Assembly (NCBI GenBank): GCA_945898215.1
Contig: CAMDHY010000002.1
Span: 78,914-142,913 of the forward strand
Reading direction: 5' to 3'
Length of the DNA stretch: 64,000 bases
Origin: Pseudoxanthobacter soli DSM 19599
GTDB lineage: Bacteria; Pseudomonadota; Alphaproteobacteria; Rhizobiales; Segnochrobactraceae
Below, piece after piece: positions 26,374-34,320 of the stretch. The number at the start of each line of letters is the position of its first letter. Positions within the stretch are counted from its first letter, which is position 1. The translations under genes were made by a program, and so were the position numbers. The notes under the pieces are model-generated. The model was not told where the DNA came from, ran no database searches, and saw nothing but the letters and a program-made list of their open reading frames with translations.

Positions 26374-26712
26374 ATGGACACGCCCGGCAACGACGCCGTT
26401 CGCCTCACCGTCTACATGGGCGAGGCGCAGCGCCACGACGGTCGGCCGGCCTTCGAGGTGCTCGTCAAGGCGGCGCGCGACCAGGGGCTCGCCGGCGCCA
26501 CCGTGCTGCGCGGGGCGATGAGCTACGGTCACAACGGCCTGCACATGTCCAACGTGCTGGCGCTGTCGCGCGACCTGCCGATCATGGTCGTGCTCGTCGA
26601 CGCGGCCGACCGCATCGAGCGCTTCCTGCCGACGGTGGACGCGCTGCTCGACAACGGCCTCGTCACCACCGAGCCGGTGTCGGTCCGCCGCTACGGGCCC
26701 CGCGGCGCCTGA
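26374..26712 (+). CDS. DUF190 protein (PII-like), CrcB-associated
   Basis: A 112-residue DUF190 protein with a PII/ferredoxin-like fold: VRLTVYMGEAQRHDGRPAFE, then DQGLAGATVLRGAMSYG and LPIMVVLVDAADRIERFLPT. Family members sit next to crcB in many bacteria and are thought to modulate or sense on behalf of the transporter, though no biochemical role is established. It is cytosolic, with no signal or membrane segment. Its stop lies 13 bp from that of the convergent molybdenum hydroxylase operon. Confidence 0.88.
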   Translation: MDTPGNDAVRLTVYMGEAQRHDGRPAFEVLVKAARDQGLAGATVLRGAMSYGHNGLHMSNVLALSRDLPIMVVLVDAADRIERFLPTVDALLDNGLVTTEPVSVRRYGPRGA

Positions 26713-26725
26713 TAAGCGGCTGGCG

Positions 26726-27736
26726 TCAGGCCGGCGTCCCGCGCAGCGCGTCGAGGCCGCGCAGCACCCGCTCCGGCGTGATCGGCATCTCGTCGACGCG
26801 CACGCCGCATGCATCGAAGATGGCGTTGGCGATCGCCGGGATCGGCGAGTTCGCCGTCATCTCGCCGATGCCCTTGGCGCCGTAGGGACCGTTCTTCGCC
26901 GGCCGCTCGATGATCGCCGAGCGCATCTCGGCGAGGTCTCCGGGCCCCGGCATCAGGTAGCCGGCGAAGTCGGTCGGCCCGTGCGAGCGGTCCGGGTAGT
27001 AGGGCTCGGTGGTCTCGTAGAGGGCGTGGCTGATGCCCATCCAGGCGCCGCCGACGATCTGCTGGTGGGCCATCGCCGGGTTCATGGCGCGGCCGATCTC
27101 GTAGACGTTGGTGAGCTTGAGCACGAAGACCTCGCCGGTCTCGTCGTCGACCTCGACCTCGGCGACGGTGCAGGCGTGGGCCTGGGCGGAGTCCGGGTCC
27201 ATCCTGCCGGTCTCGGGATCGACGTCGCTCTTCGGCTTCATGTAGATGCCGCGGCCGGAGATGGTGCGGCCGTGCTTGAAGTGGGCGGCGAGGGCGAGCT
27301 CGACCAGGCCGATGCCCTTCTCCGGCGAGCCGACGACGTGGATGCGGCCTTCGCCGTCGCTGGTGAGGTCGTCGGGATCGACCTCGAGCTCGTCGGCGGC
27401 GACCTGCATCATCACCTCGCGCGCCTCCTTCGCCGCCATGATGACGGCGTTGCCGACGCGGTGGGTGGCGCGGCTCGCGAACGTGCCCATGCAGTGCGGG
27501 CCGGTGTCGGTGTCGGCGGTGTCGACCATGACGTTGCCGTAGGGCACGCCGAGGGTCTCGGCGGCGATCTGCGCCATGATGGTCTTGAGGCCCTGGCCGA
27601 GATCGACGCTCGACAGCGAGATGACGAAGCTGCCGGTGGTGGTGGCGTGGATCAGCGCTTGGGACGGGTCGCCGCCAAGGTTCATGCCGGTCGGGTAGTT
27701 GACCGAGGCCATGCCCCGGCCTCTGAGCCTAGCCAT
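26726..27736 (-). CDS. Molybdenum hydroxylase large subunit, C-terminal half (second molybdopterin subunit)
   Basis: A 336-residue protein equal to the C-terminal molybdopterin-binding half of xanthine-dehydrogenase-family large subunits. It has VDLGQGLKTIMAQIAAETLG near its start, the cofactor-binding YEIGRAMNP, and the catalytic glutamate in GAKGIGEMTANSPIPAIANA. The first-half protein ends in a TAG whose last bases overlap this ATG by 8 bp, so the two are translated in tandem; ATG 27712 (MASVNYP), with AGAGG upstream, is the alternative start. This split parallels the NdhL/NdhM halves of Eubacterium nicotinate dehydrogenase. Together with the [2Fe-2S] and FAD subunits it would form one enzyme. 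Confidence 0.85.
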   Translation of the reverse strand: MARLRGRGMASVNYPTGMNLGGDPSQALIHATTTGSFVISLSSVDLGQGLKTIMAQIAAETLGVPYGNVMVDTADTDTGPHCMGTFASRATHRVGNAVIMAAKEAREVMMQVAADELEVDPDDLTSDGEGRIHVVGSPEKGIGLVELALAAHFKHGRTISGRGIYMKPKSDVDPETGRMDPDSAQAHACTVAEVEVDDETGEVFVLKLTNVYEIGRAMNPAMAHQQIVGGAWMGISHALYETTEPYYPDRSHGPTDFAGYLMPGPGDLAEMRSAIIERPAKNGPYGAKGIGEMTANSPIPAIANAIFDACGVRVDEMPITPERVLRGLDALRGTPA

Positions 27737-29105
27737 GGGCGGTCTCCCGGGTGAGCGACGACATCTGGGTGAAGCGATCGGGCAGGGTGCGGCCGGAAAT
27801 CCGCGCCGCCTCCTGCACGACCTCGACGAGGGCGGCGCCCTCGACGATCTTGCGGTGGGCCTTCATGTCGCCGTCGCGGTAGGCGTTGATCAGGCGGAAC
27901 TCGAACGGGTCGATGCCGAGCATCCGCGCCAGCCGGTCCATCTGCACCTCGAGGTCGAAGTCGCCGATCGTCACGCCAAAGCCGCGCATCGCCGAGGACG
28001 GCGTGCGGTTGGTGTAGACGCAGTGCGCATCGACGTGGACGTTCGGGATCGCGTAGGGGCCCGGCATGTGGGCGGCGGCCTTGGTGGTGCCGTAGGGGCT
28101 GTGGCGCGAATAGGCGCCGGCATCGACGTAGAGCGTCACCTTGCGGGCGACGATGCGGCCGTCGGCCATGACGCCGTCCTTGATGATGATGCGCTCGGCC
28201 GCGCGGGGGGAGGAGACCTGCATCTCCTCGTGGCGGCTGTAGGCGTACTTCACTGGCTTGCCGGTCAGCATGGCGGCGAGCGTCGCGATCGGCTCGACGA
28301 TGACGTCGACCTTGCCGCCGAAGCCGCCGCCCACCGTGCCGCCGACGAGGCGGAGCTTGCCGAACGGCAGGCCGAGGATGAGCGCCATGTTGTCGAGGGT
28401 GAAGAACAGCGCCTGGGTGTTCGAATAGACCGTGAAGCGGCCGGAGCCCTCGGGCTTGACGATGCAGCCGGTGGTCTCGGTCGGGGCGTGCTCGATCGGC
28501 GCCGACTGGTAGCGGTGCTCGACGACGTGGTCGGCGGTCGAAAACGCCTCCTCGACGTCGCCGAAGCGGATGCGCCGGCAGTGGTGGCCCTCGTAGACGA
28601 AATAGTTCTTGCCGTGCGGCTTGATCGCCGGCGTCTCCGGCTTCACCGCCTCCTCGACGTCGAAGACGGCCGGCAGGTCCTCGTACTCCACCACCACCTT
28701 CGACGCGCCTTCCTCGGCGGCGGCGAGCGTCTCGGCCAGCACGGCGCAGATCTGCTCGCCGAGGAAGAGGACGCGGTCCTCCGGCAGCACGGGCTCATCG
28801 TTCGGCTCGACGCCGATGAGGCGCAGGATCGTGTACCAGTTGTGCGGCACGTCCTTGTGGGTCAGCACGCGGACGACGCCCGGCACCGCCAGCGCATCGC
28901 GGGCGTCGATGTGTTTGATCAGGGCATGGTGGCGGGTCGAGCGCACCATCTTCAGGTGCAGCATCCCTGGAAACGAGACGTCCTCGTAGAACTGCGTGCG
29001 GCCGGTGACGTGGCCGCGCGCGTCCGAGCGCTCGACGGTGGTGCCGACCACCTTCAGCGGCTCGCCGCGCTCGTCGGCGAAGAAGTGGGTGAGGATCTCT
29101 TCCAT
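27729..29105 (-). CDS. Molybdenum hydroxylase large subunit, N-terminal half (first molybdopterin subunit)
   Basis: A 458-residue protein with the aldehyde-oxidase hammerhead a/b domain (DARGHVTGRTQFYEDVSFPG, KVVVEYEDLPAVFDVEEAV), then the first Mo-cofactor domain, with IEHAPTETTGCIV, GGTVGGGFGGK and SSAMRGFGVTIGD. The glutamine-glycine and arginine loops contacting the Mo centre are present. The start at ATG 29105 follows GAGGAG. It stops with TAG at 27729 exactly where continuous family members would enter the second Mo domain. The substrate is unknown; members oxidise purines, nicotinate, aldehydes or aromatic CoA esters. Confidence 0.87.
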   Translation of the reverse strand: MEEILTHFFADERGEPLKVVGTTVERSDARGHVTGRTQFYEDVSFPGMLHLKMVRSTRHHALIKHIDARDALAVPGVVRVLTHKDVPHNWYTILRLIGVEPNDEPVLPEDRVLFLGEQICAVLAETLAAAEEGASKVVVEYEDLPAVFDVEEAVKPETPAIKPHGKNYFVYEGHHCRRIRFGDVEEAFSTADHVVEHRYQSAPIEHAPTETTGCIVKPEGSGRFTVYSNTQALFFTLDNMALILGLPFGKLRLVGGTVGGGFGGKVDVIVEPIATLAAMLTGKPVKYAYSRHEEMQVSSPRAAERIIIKDGVMADGRIVARKVTLYVDAGAYSRHSPYGTTKAAAHMPGPYAIPNVHVDAHCVYTNRTPSSAMRGFGVTIGDFDLEVQMDRLARMLGIDPFEFRLINAYRDGDMKAHRKIVEGAALVEVVQEAARISGRTLPDRFTQMSSLTRETAHG

Positions 29106-29116
29106 CTCGATGCTCC

Positions 29117-29614
29117 TCAGGCCGCCCGGGACGGGCGGGCGGCGCGCAGATCGGCGGCCGCCTCGAGGATCGCGTCGATGATCGCCGCGTAGCCGGTGCA
29201 GCGGCAGACGTTGCCGGAGATGGCGACGATCACGTCTTCGCGACAGGGGCTCGGGTTGCGCGCGAGCAGCGCCTTCGCGGCCATGATCATGCCGGCGGTG
29301 CAGAAGCCGCACTGGGTGGCGAAGCCGTCGATGAAGGCCTGCTGCAGCGGGTGCAGTTCGTCCGGTCCGGTGGCGACGCCCTCGAGCGTCTCGACGCGGG
29401 CGCCGTCGAGGGGCTCGACGAGGCAGAGGCAGCTCATCACCGGCTCGCCGTCGAGGATGACCGTGCAGGCGCCGCAGGAGCCGGTCTCGCAGCCCTTGCG
29501 GGTGGCGGTGAGGCCGAGCGCCTCGCGCAGCGCGGCGAGCAGCGTCGTGCCGGGCTGCACCAGGAAATCGCGGTGGCTGCCGTTCACCTCGAGCGAGACG
29601 ATGCTCGGTCGCAT
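29117..29614 (-). CDS. Molybdenum hydroxylase small subunit, [2Fe-2S]
   Basis: A 165-residue electron-transfer subunit. The plant-type ferredoxin domain has cysteines in KGCETGSCGACTVILDG and SCLCLVEP, and the C-terminal helical domain holds the second cluster in QCGFCTAGMIMAAKALL and NVCRCTGYAAIIDAIL. All eight cluster cysteines are present. Its stop lies 11 bp upstream of the next subunit's start. There is no signal peptide, so the enzyme is cytosolic and probably NAD-linked through the FAD subunit. Confidence 0.94.
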   Translation of the reverse strand: MRPSIVSLEVNGSHRDFLVQPGTTLLAALREALGLTATRKGCETGSCGACTVILDGEPVMSCLCLVEPLDGARVETLEGVATGPDELHPLQQAFIDGFATQCGFCTAGMIMAAKALLARNPSPCREDVIVAISGNVCRCTGYAAIIDAILEAAADLRAARPSRAA

Positions 29615-29708
29615 GGGGTGTCCCTCCCAGGACTGTCGGCGTTCGCGCCGTCGTCGTCGTTGCGGGCTTCGTCGTCGCGATCGCCCGGCCGGGCGGTCGC
29701 CGTCTCGA

Positions 29709-30521
29709 TCACGCGCCGATCAGCGCCCGGCGGACGTGCACCGGCAGCACGCGGGCGCGGTACCAGGCGGAGGCGTATTCGTCGTCGAACGGCTCGGCGT
29801 CGGCGAGCGCCGCCCGGCCGGCGGCCTCAGCGGTCGCATGGTCGAGCGCGCGGCCGATCAGGGCGGCCTCGGTGGCGGGCGAGCACTTCGGACGGCGCGT
29901 CGCCCCGGAAAGGGCCACACGGGCGCTCGCGACGACGCCGCCGTCCTCGACGACCACGGCGGCCACCGTGACGATCGAGGCCGAGTCGAGGGCGCGCCGC
30001 GCCGCCTTGCGGAAGCGCCAGGTGCCTGCGGCGGGCAGGCGGAAGGCGAGCGACGTCAGGATGTGGCCACGCGGCAGGCTGTCGGCGGCGAGGCTCTCCG
30101 CCGCGACGATCTCCTCGCCGTCGGGGCCGGCGACGGTGCCGGTGGCGCCCAGCGCGATCAGGGCGCAGGCGACGTCGCCGTACGGCTCCTCGACGAAGAA
30201 GTTGCCGCCCACCGTGGCGGTCGAGCGCAGCGTCGGCGAGCCGACGGCGGCGAGCGCCGCGTGCAGGAAGGCGAGCCGCGGCTCCCGCTCCAGGGCGGCG
30301 AGCGGGGTGAGGGCCCCGAGGGTGACGACCTCGCCGTCGACGCCGACGCCCGTCAGCCCGTCCTTCAGGCGGCGCAGGCTGACGGCGACGGTGGTGGGCG
30401 TGCCGCGGTTGAGGGTCGGCACGGTCGTGGTGCCGCCGCCGATGAGCAGCGCGTTCGGATCGGTGGACAGGACGGTGATAGCGTCGGACAGCGTCTCCGG
30501 CACGCGGACGGCCGTGAGCAT
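29709..30521 (-). CDS. Molybdenum hydroxylase medium subunit, FAD-binding
   Basis: A 270-residue FAD-binding subunit of the xanthine dehydrogenase/CoxM type. It carries LIGGGTTTVPTLNRG, the first FAD-contacting loop, and SPTLRSTATVGGNFFVEEPY, the second. The C-terminal CO-dehydrogenase flavoprotein domain follows (WRFRKAARRALDSASIVTVA). It is the first gene of the four-gene operon, transcribed from a promoter overlapping a palindrome, divergent from the GntR gene. The gap of 94 bp before the small-subunit gene is short enough for one transcript. Confidence 0.9.
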   Translation of the reverse strand: MLTAVRVPETLSDAITVLSTDPNALLIGGGTTTVPTLNRGTPTTVAVSLRRLKDGLTGVGVDGEVVTLGALTPLAALEREPRLAFLHAALAAVGSPTLRSTATVGGNFFVEEPYGDVACALIALGATGTVAGPDGEEIVAAESLAADSLPRGHILTSLAFRLPAAGTWRFRKAARRALDSASIVTVAAVVVEDGGVVASARVALSGATRRPKCSPATEAALIGRALDHATAEAAGRAALADAEPFDDEYASAWYRARVLPVHVRRALIGA

Positions 30522-30580
30522 CGGTGCTTCCCTCCCATCCCCGCGCGCTTCGTGGCGGCGGGTGATCTTTTAGGAGTTCG

Positions 30581-30610
30581 ATTATCGATAATAGTGAGCC
30601 TGATTGTCAA
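30581..30610 (-). promoter_or_regulatory. Operon promoter with overlapping GntR operator
   Basis: On the minus strand TTGACA (30605-30610) and GATAAT (30581-30586) are 18 bp apart. The -10 lies within the perfect palindrome ATTATCGATAAT (30581-30592). A site on the -10 between divergent regulator and operon is what an FCD-type GntR repressor would occupy, and it would also cover the regulator's own upstream region. Confidence 0.6.
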
Positions 30611-30639
30611 TGCGGACGGGCCCACGCTAGGGTTCGCCC

Positions 30640-31368
30640 GTGGAAGCGATCGACGACACAACGGGATTCGCGAAGGCGGGCAAGCGGCGCGAGGGGTGGC
30701 GGGCGGCGGCCGCATCGACGTCGTCCGCGCCGCTGCGCCACGTCATCAAGCACGCCCTCCTCACCGGCATCCTCGCCGGGCGCTACGCGCCGGGCCAGCG
30801 GCTGCTGGAACTGCGCATCGCCGCCGAGTTCGAGACCAGCCAGGGCCCGGTGCGCGAGGCCTTCCGCGAGCTCGAGGCGACCGGGCTCGTCGTCAACAAT
30901 CCGCGCCGCGGCACCTACGTCGCTGCCGACGTGGCCGAGCGCATCCGCGAGATCTACGTGGTGCGCGGTTCGCTCGAGGAGGCGGCGACGCGGCTCGCGA
31001 CGCGGCGCCGGGGCGGCGACGTCGCCGACCTGCAGGGCCACGTCGACGCCATGGTGGCTGCGGCGAGGCTCGGCGACCTCGATCGCCTCGCCGCCGAGAG
31101 CGTCGCCTTCCACCGCGCCGTCATGGTTTCGTCCGGCAACGCGCTGCTGCTCGCGATCTGGTCCTCGCTCGCCATCGAGACGCGCACGGCGATCACGCTG
31201 ATGACCGACGGCCTCGATGTGCTGGAGGCGGCGAGCAGCCACCAGCCGATCGTCGACGCGATGGCATGCGGCGACGCCGAGGAGGCGGCCCGCCTCGCGC
31301 GCGTCCACCAGGACTTCTTCGAGACGCTGCCGGTGCCGCTCGGCGACCTCTCGACGGCGGCGGAGTAG
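30640..31368 (+). CDS. GntR-family regulator, FCD subgroup
   Basis: A 242-residue regulator. The winged helix occupies about residues 28-95 (LRHVIKHALLTGILAGRYAP, PGQRLLELRIAAEFETSQGP, VREAFRELEATGLV). The FCD effector domain follows (IREIYVVRGSLEEAATRLAT; AFHRAVMVSSGNALLLAIW), with His residues near FHRAV and SSHQPIVDAM that in this family bind a metal ion and carboxylate ligand. The start is GTG 30640. It is divergent from the molybdenum hydroxylase operon and most likely represses it in the absence of substrate. Its TAG overlaps the GTG of the helicase gene by one base. Confidence 0.87.
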   Translation: MEAIDDTTGFAKAGKRREGWRAAAASTSSAPLRHVIKHALLTGILAGRYAPGQRLLELRIAAEFETSQGPVREAFRELEATGLVVNNPRRGTYVAADVAERIREIYVVRGSLEEAATRLATRRRGGDVADLQGHVDAMVAAARLGDLDRLAAESVAFHRAVMVSSGNALLLAIWSSLAIETRTAITLMTDGLDVLEAASSHQPIVDAMACGDAEEAARLARVHQDFFETLPVPLGDLSTAAE

Positions 31369-32657
31369 TGGCGTCCGCCGGCAGCGAGGTCTCGTCCGAC
31401 GCGGCGGACCGGGCGCTCGACTTGATCGAAGGCGGCGCACCGCTGGTGCTGGTTCATGGCGGTGCCGGCACGGGCAAGACGACCTTCCTGCAGACGCTGC
31501 GCAAGCAGGAGGGCCGCCGCCAGGTGTTCGTCGCGCCGACCGGCGTGGCGGCGCTGCACGTCGGTGGCCAGACCATCCATTCCTTCTTCGGCCTGCCGCC
31601 GCGGCTCCTCAATCGAGACGAGATCAAGCCGCGGCCGTTCGCCCGTCGCCTGATGCGCAAGCTCGAGCGCCTCGTCGTCGACGAGGTGTCGATGGCGCGC
31701 GCCGACCTCGTCGACGCGATGGACCTGTCGCTCCGCATCGCCCGCAATCGCGATGAGCCGTTCGGTGGCGTGCAGGTGGTGCTGGTCGGCGACTTCCTGC
31801 AGCTCGCGCCGGTGGTGCCGATGGCTGAGCAGGAGATCCTCGCCGGCCTCGGCTACGAGGGCGCCTACGCCTTCCACGCCCGCGTGCTCGCCGGCGCACC
31901 GGTCGCCGGCGTCGGTTTCACCACCGTGCACCGCCAGAGCGACCCGACCTTCGTCGGCTGGCTCGACGACCTCCGCCGCGGGCGCGACGTCGAGCGGGCG
32001 GTGGCGGCGCTCAACGAGGCCTGCGTCCGGCCGCACCGGGAGGGGCGCGCGCCGGTGCTGCTCGCCGGCACCAACGCCCGCGTCGACGCCTACAACGCCG
32101 AAGGCATGGCGCGGCTGGCCGCGCGGGAGGTCGGCTTCGCCGGGACGAGTGCCGGCGAGTTCGGCCTCGCCGGCGACCGCCTGCCGGTGCCGGAGCGCCT
32201 CATGCTGAAGGTCGGCGCCCGCGTCATGGCGGTGCGCAACGACGCCGCCCGCCGCTTCGTCAACGGATCGACCGGCACCATCGTCGGGCTGAACGACGAC
32301 TGCGCGCGGGTGCGCTTCGACAGCGGCATCGAGATGGAGATCGAGCCCTACACATGGGAGCGCATCCGCTACGAGGCCGACGAGACCGGCGACCGCATCA
32401 CCGCCAAGGTGGTCGGCAGCTACACCCAGCTGCCGCTGGTGCCGGCGTGGGCGGTGACGATCCACAAGGCGCAGGGCCTGACGCTCGAGGACGTCCGCAT
32501 CGATCTCGGCTGGGCCTTCGCGCCCGGCCAGGCCTATGTGGCGCTGTCACGGGCGCGCTCGCTCGCCGGCCTGTCGCTGGTGCAGCCGCTGCGACCGCGC
32601 GACATCCGCGTCGACCCGCGCGTCGTCGCCTTCGTCGAGGCGCTGGAGCGGGCTTAG
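31368..32657 (+). CDS. Pif1/RecD-like ATP-dependent DNA helicase
   Basis: A 429-residue superfamily 1B helicase. Walker A is HGGAGTGKTTFLQTL, followed by motif Ia (VFVAPTGVAALHVGGQTIHS), Walker B (LVVDEVSMARADLVD), motif III (VVLVGDFLQLAPVV), the arginine-containing TTVHRQSD, and the late motifs PAWAVTIHKAQGLTLE and VALSRARSLAGLSL. It lacks extra N- or C-terminal domains, so it is a minimal Pif1-type enzyme. The GTG start at 31368 overlaps the GntR stop (TAGTG), giving tight coupling to a metabolic regulator, which is an unexpected pairing. The role may be in genome maintenance. Confidence 0.9.
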   Translation: MASAGSEVSSDAADRALDLIEGGAPLVLVHGGAGTGKTTFLQTLRKQEGRRQVFVAPTGVAALHVGGQTIHSFFGLPPRLLNRDEIKPRPFARRLMRKLERLVVDEVSMARADLVDAMDLSLRIARNRDEPFGGVQVVLVGDFLQLAPVVPMAEQEILAGLGYEGAYAFHARVLAGAPVAGVGFTTVHRQSDPTFVGWLDDLRRGRDVERAVAALNEACVRPHREGRAPVLLAGTNARVDAYNAEGMARLAAREVGFAGTSAGEFGLAGDRLPVPERLMLKVGARVMAVRNDAARRFVNGSTGTIVGLNDDCARVRFDSGIEMEIEPYTWERIRYEADETGDRITAKVVGSYTQLPLVPAWAVTIHKAQGLTLEDVRIDLGWAFAPGQAYVALSRARSLAGLSLVQPLRPRDIRVDPRVVAFVEALERA

Positions 32658-33048
32658 CCGACTACATCGGCGGATGGGCGGGCTGTCCGACATCTTTCCT
32701 TTCGCACTGCAGCAGAACGCGGGGCCAGTCCAAAGAATTGGCCGAAAGAGCCGGCCCGTGCGTGCGCGCTTGTATTGCCGTCACGGGCGCGTTTAACTGC
32801 ATTCCATAGTCGTCGTGCGGCGAGCCTGCGGGGAAGATTCGTGTCGCTCGGGAACTGCAAGTCGTCGTGGTGGCGGGAAAGAACCGAAGACGGCGTCCCG
32901 CCGTAGAACGCGAGACGGACCGAAGACGACAGCCCGAAGCCGCCGGAAGGGCGGCAGAGCAAGCGACGACCGCCGGAAAGGCGGCGAACCAAGCACTGGG
33001 GTCAGCCGAAAGTGGCGGCCCGGCAAGAAACCTCAGGGGAGGATCATC
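32658..33048 (+). promoter_or_regulatory. Long 5' region before the TRAP operon with two GGA-loop hairpins
   Basis: This 391-bp gap has no convincing gene. Near its 3' end are two tandem hairpins: GCCGCC-GGAAG-GGCGGC (32939-32955) and CCGCC-GGAAA-GGCGG (32970-32984), 14 bp apart, the second ending 64 bp before the dctP start. A weaker GGCG/CGCC pair sits at 32892. The purine-rich spacing (GCGACGAC, GAACCAAG) resembles an untranslated leader. An RBS AGGGGAGG precedes dctP. Confidence 0.5.
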
Positions 33049-34215
33049 ATGACAGACGACACCACCACGCCTGCCGCCACCCCCAAATCCGCCGCCGAGG
33101 CCCCGAAGCCCGGCATCGGGCGGCGCAAGTTCCTCGCCGGCGCGGCCGTCGCCGGCGCCGGCGCGGTGGCGATGCCCGCCGTCGCCCGCGCCCAGACGAC
33201 GACCTGGCGCTTCCAGTCGACCTGGCCGGCGCGCGACATCTTCCACGAGTTCGCCTCCGACTACGTGAAGATGGTCAACGAGATGTCCGGCGGCCGGCTG
33301 ACGCTCGAGCTGCTGCCCGCCGGCGCCGTCGTCGGCGCCCTGCAGATGCAGGACGCGGTGCTCGCCGGCGCGCTCGACGGCGGCCACGGCGTCACCGCCT
33401 ACTGGTACGGCAAGCACAAGGCCTACTCGCTGTTCGGCACGCCGCCGGCCTTCGGCTGGGACGGCAACCAGTTCCTGTCGTGGTTCTACCACGGCGGCGG
33501 CGAGGCGCTCTACAAGGAGCTCGTCAACGACATCCTCAACCTGCCGCTCACCGGCTTCCTCACCGGCCCGATGCCGACGCAGCCGCTCGGCTGGTTCAAG
33601 GAGGAGGTGACGAGCGCCGAGCAGCTGCAGAACCTCAAATATCGCACCGTCGGCCTGTCGGCGGACCTCTTCAACGACATGGGGGCGGCCGTCACCATCG
33701 TCGGCGGCCCGGACATCGTGCCCTCGATGGACCGCGGCCTGCTCGACGCGGCCGAGTTCAACAACCCCTCGTCCGACCGGCAGCTCGGCTTCGCCGACGT
33801 TTCGAAGAACTACATGCTGCAGTCCTATCACCAGGACAGCGAATGCTTCGAGGTGATCTTCAACAAGCAGAAGTATGAGGCGCTGGCGCCGGACCTGCAG
33901 GCGATCCTGCGCTACGGCGCCTACGCCGCCTCGTCCGACATGTACTGGAAGGCGATGTCGCGCTATCCGCAGGACCTCGCCAAGCTGAAGGAAGCGGGCG
34001 TCTCGGTGAAGCGCACGCCGCAGAGCGTGCTCGACGCCCAGCTCGCCTCTTGGGACCGCGTCATCGCCAACGCCAGCGGCAACGAGCAGACCGGCCAGTT
34101 CTTCACCAAGGTGATCGACAGCCAGAAGGCCTACGTGAAGCAGCTCGGCTCCTATTTCTTCGACGCCTCGGCGCCGAAGGAGCCGGCCTACAAGCACTTC
34201 TTCGGCCAGGGCTGA
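33049..34215 (+). CDS. TRAP transporter substrate-binding protein, DctP family
   Basis: A 388-residue periplasmic binding protein for a small organic (usually carboxylate) solute. It has a Tat signal ([20 protein letters not shown], cleavage after ARA), unlike many DctP proteins that use Sec. The mature part has WRFQSTWPARDIFHEFASDY, LELLPAGAVVGALQMQDAV, the specificity-helix region with NLKYRTVG, whose arginine normally salt-bridges the ligand carboxylate, and VSKNYMLQSYHQDSECFEVI. It resembles the FcbT/DctP clade with mannitol/chloroaromatic-type members. It is the first gene of dctPQM. Confidence 0.9.
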   Translation: MTDDTTTPAATPKSAAEAPKPGIGRRKFLAGAAVAGAGAVAMPAVARAQTTTWRFQSTWPARDIFHEFASDYVKMVNEMSGGRLTLELLPAGAVVGALQMQDAVLAGALDGGHGVTAYWYGKHKAYSLFGTPPAFGWDGNQFLSWFYHGGGEALYKELVNDILNLPLTGFLTGPMPTQPLGWFKEEVTSAEQLQNLKYRTVGLSADLFNDMGAAVTIVGGPDIVPSMDRGLLDAAEFNNPSSDRQLGFADVSKNYMLQSYHQDSECFEVIFNKQKYEALAPDLQAILRYGAYAASSDMYWKAMSRYPQDLAKLKEAGVSVKRTPQSVLDAQLASWDRVIANASGNEQTGQFFTKVIDSQKAYVKQLGSYFFDASAPKEPAYKHFFGQG

Positions 34216-34320
34216 CGTGTCCGGGCGGGGCCGCCGGTCGCGACCCCGTCACTCCCCTCTCCCCGAACGCATCGGGTCGCGGCGTCGACGGACGCCGCGA
34301 CCGTCCCCCGCGACCGACGG

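Noticed and set aside
29196..31367. Possible long N-terminal extension of the helicase, reading through the hydroxylase genes and GntR
   Set aside because: Helicase similarity starts just after GTG 31368, and the upstream part is antisense or out of frame to well-recognised genes.
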